Assembly: GCA_949316495.1 (NCBI GenBank)
Contig: OX439002.1
Location: 54,525,531 to 54,589,530, forward strand
DNA: 64,000 nucleotides
Reading direction: 5' to 3'
Source of the DNA: Amphiduros pacificus
Lineage: Eukaryota; Annelida; Polychaeta; Phyllodocida; Hesionidae
The notes beneath the pieces were generated by a model. That model did no database searches. It saw only the letters and a program-made list of their open reading frames with translations, and was not told the DNA's origin. Shown one piece after another: positions 51,997 through 60,072 of the stretch. Position 1 is the stretch's first letter; every line of letters begins with the position of its first letter. Both the position numbers and the translations under genes were made by a program.

Positions 51997-52393
51997 TTCC
52001 AAGAGTGGCGTCCTCTACACTCAGTATATGTTCCAAGAGTGGTGCCCTCTATACTGAGTGACTTCCAAGAGTGGCGTCCTCTACACTCAGTATATGTTCC
52101 AAGAGTGGTGCCCTCTACACTCAGTGTATCTTCCAAGAGTGGCGCCCTCTACACTCACTGTATGTTCCAAGAGTGGCGCCCTCTACACTCATTGTAACCT
52201 CTAAGAGTTGCAACTTATACACTCACTGTATGTTCCAAGAGTGGCGCCCTCTACACTCATTGTATCCTCTAAGAGTTGCAACTTATACACTCACTGTATG
52301 TTCCAAGAGTGGCGCCCTCTACACTCTTTGTATCCTCTAAGAGTTGCAACTTATACACTCAGTATATGTTCCAAGAGTGGCGCCCTCTACACT
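51997..52393. repeat. 34-bp minisatellite, 12 units, each major unit with a CTCF-like core
   Basis: Type A units begin TTCCAAGAGTGG and type B units begin TCTAAGAGTTGCAACTTA. The first six are all type A; the last six alternate B and A, giving a 68-bp higher-order repeat. On the minus strand seven of the nine A units contain TAGAGGGCGC or TAGAGGGCAC, full matches to the CTCF core YAGRKGGCRS. The other two differ by one base. Confidence 0.95.
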
Positions 52394-52737
52394 TGCCACC
52401 TTTGGCCTCCCTCTCATCATTATTGTGAGTCTTCTCAATTCCCAAGTCGTAATGCAGAGCAGTTAGTATTACGCTCGTCCATCACGTTCAAGTACAGGTC
52501 GGAGTTACATACCCTGCTACTTTCTTTCAATAGAGGTACATATTTCATGGGCTAGTTTGATTATGATGGTGGAATGATGGCAGGTACCAGTGATGAAGCC
52601 TGTGATAGATCACAGCTCACATTGCCTTTTATGTAGCAACCAGAATGGGCTTGGCTCGACAGACTCACCATATATATTTCCTGAAACAAAATTATATGAA
52701 TAAGTAGAAAGCTTGTGCACAACAAGACTCCAATATA
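52394..52737. other. Non-coding
   Basis: A short unique segment between the minisatellite and the TG tract. Nothing recognised. Confidence 0.5.
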
Positions 52738-52758
52738 TGTGTGTGTGTGTGTGTGTGT
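52738..52758. repeat. TG microsatellite
   Basis: Pure TG run, followed by ACCGTATATCATA, which resembles the tip of the foldback element that starts 60 bases on. Confidence 0.95.
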
Positions 52759-52814
52759 ATACCGTATATCATATTTGGACTTTTAAAACGTGATTTTGGC
52801 TTAAATTTTCAAAC

Positions 52815-54463
52815 TACCGTATATACTCGTGTATAAGACGAGGTTTTTTTCCAAAAACTCTTAGTTAATGTTTAGGGGGTCGTCTTATACACGAGAGCAG
52901 TCTTATACTCGAGTATTTATGGTAAAACGTAAATACGGTAAAACGTAAATACGATGTTCATATTTTCGAAATAACGAATATCAGACGTAGCAGATTGATT
53001 TTAATTGCGTTTTAAATGATAAATAAAGGTATTTACCCAATATTATCACAAATTATTTTTCGCAAGAATTTCTCCACGATGTAGAACGTAATACGATGTA
53101 CGTGACGTCCTTAATCTTAGCGTCAAAACCAACATGTGGGAGAATATTTCTTTGTGTATTATAAAGCCAATGATATTCATTATATCGCTTTTAATTATTA
53201 TTGTTTATATCGATCTTAGCATCAAAACAAAGCGTGTTAATACACAAAGAAATATTCAACCACGTGTAGACAGTAGTCCGCCTGTCCGATATTTGCTTTC
53301 AAGCTAGTATTGCGTAATGCATGTTAAATGAATGGATGGTTTTGTTCTGTTCTTGACCTGCAAAGCGAATTTGTGATAATATTGGGTAAATACCTTTATT
53401 TATCATTTAAAATGCAATTAAAATATCAAACTCGTTTTCGCGCTAAAAACAAGAGCCTCTTCCCGTCACTTCCGCCTTTCAAAATTGCGACCACGTGTTG
53501 CAATTTAATTTGTGATAATATTGGGTAAATACCTTTATATATCATTTAAAACATATTATTTCGAAATGCTTTGTTTTGACTTTGTTCTCACTGATTTCAA
53601 TTATCAGCGTTCACAGTTTTGCATTTCGTCTTTGTTTCCACTGCTTTGAGTCGTGTCTTCCCTGTTGACAGAAATGCTTTCACACGTGGATCGATTTTAA
53701 TTGCGTTTTAAATGATAAATAAAGGTATATACATAATGTTATCACAAATTACGTTTTGCAGGTCGAGAACAGAACAAAACCATCCATTATTGCGCAATAT
53801 ATTAACAATCGTTTTCGCGCTAAAAACAAGAGCCTCTTCCCGTCACTTCCGTCTTTCAAAATTGCGACCACGTGTTGCGTTGAGTCGTGTCTTCCTTGTT
53901 GACAGAAATGCTTTCACACGCGGATCGATTTTAATTGCATTTCAAATGATAAATAATGAAAACGCTTTGTTTTGAGGCTAAAATCAATGATGTGGAGAAA
54001 TTCTTGACGTAATTGTGATAATATTAAGTACATACCTTTATTTATCATTTAAAACGCAATTAAAATCGATCAGCTACGGATATGAAAGTTCAATTTGACA
54101 TGTTGGCCGCTCCACTTTTGTCTCGTGGGCACCCAGACGCTAAGATCAAGGACGTCACGTACATCGTATTACGTTTTACTTTGTGGAGAAATTCTCGACC
54201 CGCGAAGCATAAGTTGTGATAATATTGGGTAAATACCTTTATTTATCATTTAAAACACAATTAAAATCGATCCGTCCGATATTCGTTATTTCAAAAATAT
54301 GAACATCGTATTTATGTTTTACCGTAATAACTCGAGTATAAGACCATCGTCTTATACACAGCTCGTCTTATATTCGGAAATTGTTTTTTTTTCAAGAAAA
54401 ATAACCTCGATTTTGGGGGGTCGTCTTATACACGAGTCGACTTAAACACGAGTAAATACGGTA
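52815..54463. mobile_element. 1.65-kb foldback (nested palindrome) DNA element
   Basis: The ends are inverted copies starting CCGTATATACTCGTGTATAA (left) and CCGTATTTACTCGTGT (right, rc), with TA at both outer edges. Each end is itself a palindrome of 110-145 bp built on TCGTCTTATACACGAG. Arms pair across a centre near 53640: for example 52930-52985 with 54285-54325, 53085-53120 with 54138-54180, and 53320-53380 with 53746-53800. A 55-57-bp module starting GTGATAATATTGGGTAAATA recurs at least seven times in both orientations (+: 53373, 53510, 54013, 54214; -: 52995, 53694, 53930). Direct repeats also occur (53441-53500 and 53817-53878; 53651-53707 and 53882-53938). No transposase frame is present. 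Ends of this ACTCGTGTATAAGACGA type are widespread in animal genomes; I leave the family open. Confidence 0.85.
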
Positions 54464-54846
54464 AGTTTATTTGTGTGGAATGATGCCCATTTTGAATGGT
54501 GATTTTGCACTTCATTTTCCAATGAATTTATTTCTGCCAAATGATTGCCAAGTTTTTCTTAACATAATTCTGCATAAATGACATTGTAGTGTTGTACTGT
54601 TATGCTAAAACTTGTTATGCAATTCATTTTCCATCCATGATTTCAAGGAAGATTGAGGTTGATCCTGAAGAATTTCATTGAGAACAGTAAAAGAAATATA
54701 TTTTCCCTGTGATTCAAAACAAAACGAGACCACCTGGTGGTCAAGGACAAATATTGTAGGTACTAAAAATTATCTCACCATTTTAGAGGCCAAAAATTTA
54801 TAATTTTTGAACCCATGTTTTAAAAATTCACAATGCGATCAAACAC
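54464..54846. other. Non-coding
   Basis: AT-rich; nothing recognised. Confidence 0.5.
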
Positions 54847-54928
54847 ACTGTAAGGTAATTTTTTTTTTTTTTTTTTTTTTTTTTTTCTCCGCAGCTTTGT
54901 GTCGGTTTCATATAAACTGTAAGGTAAT
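54847..54928 (-). mobile_element. Tiny 5'-truncated poly(A) retro-insertion with 13-bp target duplication
   Basis: ACTGTAAGGTAAT occurs at 54847-54859 and again at 54916-54928. Between the copies is a T run of about 27 followed by about 30 non-repetitive bases. On the minus strand this reads as a short body ending AAGCTGCGGAG plus a poly(A) tail. This is the signature of LINE-mediated retrotransposition of the 3' end of some RNA. The body is too short to name. Confidence 0.75.
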
Positions 54929-55304
54929 GCTGGTTTAGAGGTATACTGTTTACCACAGAGACATAAGATTTAGTGTGTAGTGGATCTACCTTCACTTGTT
55001 AGGCACTTTTCATATGGTACATAATATGCTCAACAGATGCACTGCTGACTGCATTGTCTTTAATGAGTGTCAATTTTCCTCAAGCCTCCTGTATTCATTG
55101 ATCTTTACCACACCTATGTTGGCAGTGGTGACGTTACAAACCTAAATTATGAAGTAATTAACATTAAATGATGTATTTGAATGAATAAGATAATAAAATT
55201 GAATTAATATGAATATTGAGAATAGCAGGTGCTATATTTTATGTTTAAATTTTCCAATATATAATGCATATGACATATTTTTTGCAACTTCAAAGCTGAT
55301 ACAT
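54929..55304. other. AT-rich non-coding
   Basis: Nothing recognised; leads into the third ratchet site. Confidence 0.5.
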
Positions 55305-55372
55305 ATCTGATTTCTGTCTTTCCAGGTATGTACTGGTTCAAAGGTGTTTAACTGAATATGGTAAAGGTAAGA
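55305..55372 (+). promoter_or_regulatory. Candidate recursive splice site 3 with micro-exon
   Basis: A pyrimidine tract (55311-55322), with a CTGAT branch-like word inside and another CTGAT about 30 nt upstream, ends in CCAG at 55325 and is joined directly to GTATGTA (55326-55332). Downstream donors are GTAAAG at 55361 and GTAAGA at 55367, giving possible exons of 35 or 41 nt. Two of three frames contain stops. Layout and heptamer match the sites at 4699 and 36522. Confidence 0.6.
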
Positions 55373-55824
55373 TATGGAGCTGTTGCATGCACTAGATGAT
55401 GGAAACAGTTTCATTAGGTCATTAACCAGATATTAGGTCTTTGTGTTGCGGCAGTGACTTTAATAGGTGCATTCTAATGATCTTCTTTCACCTTGACTCG
55501 TTTGTAAAAGGATTGTGTGAGTTGAGAGGAATTTGTTATCTGAAGTAGGACTCAGAGAGCAAGGCAGGAGGCCACGGTCAATGTCATGTATATCATACAT
55601 ATGGAGCAGAGAAGGCAATGCATCACAGAGCGTGTTGTCGTGGCGACATGAGGCCAGATCAAGACTGACCTGGGATTAGACCCGCTGGATTAGTGGCCGC
55701 AGATCTGCACCTGAACCTGTGCCACAACAAAGAGGGGCACAGTATTTGTGATGGATACCCCGACCCCAAAAATTGCCACACTTTCCCAAGGCCACACCAC
55801 CTGTAGCAAGGCCGTGTCATGGGG

Positions 55825-55833
55825 TCAAGGTCA
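55825..55833 (+). promoter_or_regulatory. NR5/ERR-type site TCAAGGTCA
   Basis: A perfect TCAAGGTCA inside GGGTCAAGGTCA, a near-DR0, matching the double site at 447-461. Confidence 0.3.
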
Positions 55834-55915
55834 GGACCACCAGACGAATCCCAGCACCGGTTGATGTATCATAACTGGCATATTAGGCGATAAGCAAGGT
55901 TCGTCCTGCATATTA

Positions 55916-55925
55916 GCGCCCCCTG
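55916..55925 (-). promoter_or_regulatory. CTCF-like core CAGGGGGCGC
   Basis: The minus strand reads CACTGACAGGGGGCGCTA, with all ten positions of YAGRKGGCRS matched. Orientation is opposite to the sites at 28294 and 60817. Confidence 0.3.
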
Positions 55926-57700
55926 TCAGTGGATCAGGTGAAATTTGTGGCCGGCTCTACGGAAGTTAGTGGCAGGGTGTTGACTCAGGTAATGGCCGAT
56001 ACATCGCACACTAATTTAAGGGCCAGACGTCCATCAGGTCATAAATGAACTGGGGGAAGGAGGAAGATTGGAGGGTTGTAGTGGAAGTAAGCTGTGGCAC
56101 TGCCATCGCCCATGTCCTAATGTCAGGGCTGTGGTCGCAGCAAATCCGTAATGTGACTATAAATCTGGCTCAGAGGGGAGAGGGGGTCTAATTTCTATGG
56201 AAGAAAATGTCTGTTAACAGCCCTGTAGGTCGTAATGTCATATAGGCTGGTAGTTTAGTGAGTATGGTCATCCCAGCAGCTGACCAGCCGGCATAAATCT
56301 CTCTCAACAGTGGCTTCTCTCCGAGGACAAGATGAAGATGGTCAGATCCACGTGACCACCACCGGCCACCATCTCTCACTCTGACAGAACATTAGCTCAA
56401 ACCAACCAGCCCAGATAATCAGGATATGTGGGGGTCCGGTGATACAGGCCAGCTCGTATGTTGCATAGCAAGGATTAGCGTTTCAATTACTCGCTGCCTA
56501 TTTATAACATAGCAGAGATCAAGCAGCACATTGTTACTGGGATGGGAATGCTCAGCAAATGGTACACTACCCATCTCTGAGGCAATACTGGGCAACATTA
56601 CACAGCAATTCATTAAGATAGCAACACTAGACAGTAGTTTTATGTGTTAATAGATATTTTGTTTAAAGGTCCGGGATCGGTTAAGATCTGTTTGCATCAT
56701 TAAATAATTATTTTATGATTGGTGCAGACTGTGGAGGTTTTTTGTAATAGAGGCTGTATGTATATAATTGGATGCAGACTGCCACCAGGCCAGCCTTTCG
56801 GGCCAGGTTTTCATGTTGGGTTACCTTGGCAGAGAGATTAGAAGTACAGTGCAGGCTTTTTGTAGGCGCCCATTAGATACAAGCATGGCTGCCCATAAAA
56901 TGAACTAACAGCCCGCTATCTTTTCTTGAGAGTTTCCAGGCTGGATAATTGGAACAACACAAAAGATGAACGCAGCTAGACCAGCAAATCCCACTGCAGA
57001 CATGGGTAGAGACACAGATTTTGCATGACTAAGCTAGATTTCGTCCCCTATCCTGCTGTTGACAAGAAATTACACTGTGATTGATGTGAGGGACTTGGTG
57101 TATTTGCAAATCCAGGGCCAGCGGTCATTATAGTTCCTCGCTGATATATTTGCAGTGCAATATGATACCATGTGATGAGATATTTCATATGAAATTACAC
57201 AGTAATGTGGCAGATTTAACATTGCAATGCTCAACAAGAGACAAACAAAAAAAACAATTGCAGGTCATGTGACAGTCAGCAAGGGAGTAGATAATGAAGC
57301 ACATTGTCGTCATGGCAACACAGGAAGGAATATTGAAAGGTGGAAAAAGAGAATAGACCTTGGACAGACATACAAATCATAAAAGATTAAAGACTTGTCC
57401 AGAATTAAGCGTCTTTGCTGGAAGGTATCGCGACAAGGCCCAGGAGGGATATGAAATATAAATAGCGAAGTGGTTTGGATAATGATGACACGTCATCTGT
57501 GGGAAGCTGCGTCTCTTCACAGAGAATAATGCGGAGGAACTCAGGATGCAGCATGTCCAACTTGTCAAGCGGTCGACAAAGTTGAAGCGGGATAAGTTAT
57601 ATCCTCGGGTCAGCCATTGGTGACCCCGGCTTGGACCCACTGTTAGCTTTAGTGGGATGAACTTGAAGCTGCCAAATCGGCAAGCATTGACCATATCTCT

Positions 57701-59476
57701 ATTGTAGTTTACAAAATTTCGGCCATTTTTGTGCTGTAAACCAGAGAATATTTGTTTAAATGCACCGTACAGTCAAAATGCTAAAATAATGACAGTGATT
57801 TTGTAAGTTTCACCTACTTAAAGTTATATATAACAATGTGTGTTAGATTGGCAGCATATATATTGATAACACCAGATTTTCCATTACCAATTGATATTTT
57901 ATGGTTGGTGATAATTTAGTGCTTCTAAACTTTGAAGCTTTGTATAAGATTCTTATTTCAATGATAAAAGTCTTCAGGAAATAACCTGAATTCAGGTATT
58001 TTTCTTCAAATTCAAAATGGGCTGAACTCAATCTGAAACATCCAAAAAATGACATTTCTGAAAGGGGGTAGGGGTATCTTCATGTTAAATTTTAAGGGTT
58101 TCAGGTTTTTTTCCTGAATGCTGGCTTTCCTCACTGTTATTTGAAGAATTCTTTCTTGTTAATGAAGGGAATTGAATGAGCCCCAGTTGACATCATTATG
58201 AGAGATATTAGTCCTCTGTGTGGGTCTTTATTTGGCCCGTAGACATCAGTAGTACTGTAAAGTGGGCACAGAGAAAGATGTGTTGACATAAATCTATATT
58301 CCCATGTAGATTGTACAGAGACAATGTCCATGTAGGGTGGTCGTTCATTAGACTTGTCATCGTTGTGACAGATGCGTTTGTCAATAGGTCGACAGCAGCG
58401 CACAAAAATCATCCGTCTTGTGGCGATAAAAAGAGATCACAGAAAATCACATCCCTTGTACTCACGATATTACAATTTTCTTGTTAGTTTGTTAGATAAT
58501 TGGATGGTTCATAAAAAAAGGTGAATTCTGTCACTAAAAAGAAGTAGGCACATTTGTCAGATACAGTTTGTACTAGTATATCTTTTTATAGTGTCTATTT
58601 TTTTTTTTTTTTTTTTGTTGTTGTTGATAACATGAGATAGATACATGTGTATCCTGTCCATTGATTATGATAAATCATATATAATATTTGTAAGAAACAT
58701 GGAAAAATAAGCGGAAGTCTATATTGGAACGCTCTCAATCCAGGTGGACATTATTCTCTCCACAATGGGCCTCAGCACGGCACACAATTTGGCCGAAATG
58801 AAAGCTCGCCGTATGAGAGAAAATTGCGTCACTGGGATGTAGTGATTCATTTGTGGCGAACAATGACAAGCACAGATGGGTGAAATAAAAGGAGACAGAT
58901 ATGGGTATGAGAACACTAGCCGAGTGCACGTCTGTCACTCCCAGTAAGATTAATAGAGGAAGAAAGAAACCTATACATATGAGGACAAAATGACACCTGC
59001 AGGAGTGGCCTGGCTGAGACGAGGATGGAAACGGGACACCTGGGTACCTGAGAGGGCAGGCTGCTTCTGGGATATATTACTCGGCAGTTTACTTTTACTT
59101 CATCTTGCTATTGTCTATCATAATGTCAGGGTTTGCATGGCAGAGTGTAGGATGAATGAAGACAGATTGGAGCCAGTCTGCCAGTCTGCCAGTCTGCCAC
59201 CAGGTATGCCACACTCCGGGGGCATGGGACACAATATGCCACTCTCCCTACAGTGACAGTGCTTACCTTTTTTTCTCACTTTATTGTAATTAATTTTGCC
59301 TCTGTCTAGACATTGAGTAGGATGTATAGGACTGCCTGTGTGTTGCCTGCTGATGTCGGACTGCCTTTACTGATGCTCTGAAAGTCCTGGTAGGACTGTT
59401 TATAGTGCTACGTTTATAGTGCTACAGAAATGCAAGGGGCCTTGGCAACGTGATGAGTGGTTTGGACACTCTGGGG
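57701..59476. other. Non-coding
   Basis: AT-rich at 57701-58190. Balanced patches lie at 58200-58430 and 58720-59260, with poly(T) at 58598-58616. A short tandem of GTCTGCCA lies at about 59175-59200. Nothing coding is recognised. Confidence 0.5.
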
Positions 59477-60072
59477 GACTGCTTCTGTTGACAGGAGGAA
59501 AGGCATAGGACTGTCTGTTGACAGAAGGAAAGGCATAGGACTGTCTGTTGACAGAAGAAAAGGCATAGGCCTGTCTCTGTTGACAGGAATGGCATAGGTC
59601 TGTCTCTGTTGACAGGATTAATGGCCTTTGGACTGTCTCTGTTGACAGGATTAATGACCTTTGGACTGTCTCTGTTGACAGGGAGAATGGCATAGGTCTG
59701 TCTCTGTTGACAGGGTTGACAATGGCCTTTGGACTCTCTCTGTTGACAGGGAGAATGACCGTGGACTGCTTCTGTTGGCAGAAGGAATGGCCTATAGCTG
59801 TCTCTGTTTACAGAAGGAACAGCCATGTACTGCCTCTGTTGACGGGGAGAATGGCCTAGGACTGTCTCTGTTGACAGGGAGAATGACCATGGACTGTCTC
59901 TGTTGACAGGGTTGACAGGAGGAATGAACTTTGGTGTGCCTCTGTTGACTGGAGGAATGTCCTAGGACTGTCTCTGTTGACAGGAGGAATGGCCTTTGGA
60001 CTGTCTCTGTTGACAGAAGGAAAGGCATAGGAATGTCTCTTGACAGGAATGGCATTAGTCTCTGTTGAAATT
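59477..60072. repeat. About 33-bp minisatellite, about 18 units
   Basis: The unit is close to GACTGTCTCTGTTGACAGG followed by a variable 8-14-base tail such as AGAATGGCCTAG or ATTAATGGCCTTTG. Length varies from about 30 to 42 bp and one unit type carries an extra GTTGACAG. Minus-strand frames rich in VNRDS are by-products. Confidence 0.95.

Larger units (their letters stand above)
55373..57700. other. Base-balanced, conserved-looking blocks
   Basis: The longest continuous balanced stretch (about 55540-56640 and 56780-57700), with few simple repeats. Includes GGGTCAAGGTCA (NR5-type TCAAGGTCA at 55825-55833), a CTCF-like core (55916-55925) and the palindrome GATGACACGTCATC (57484-57497). No frame has a recognised domain. 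Candidate cis-regulatory cluster just downstream of the third ratchet site. Confidence 0.35.

Noticed and set aside
59185-59215. CCACCAG|GTATGCC near 59207 as a ratchet site
   Set aside because: The upstream sequence is an 8-bp tandem (GTCTGCCA) broken by AGs, and the donor is weaker.
59400-60055. Minus-strand frames rich in VNRDS/LSTETV repeats
   Set aside because: Translation of the 33-bp minisatellite in overlapping frames; no start or splice context.
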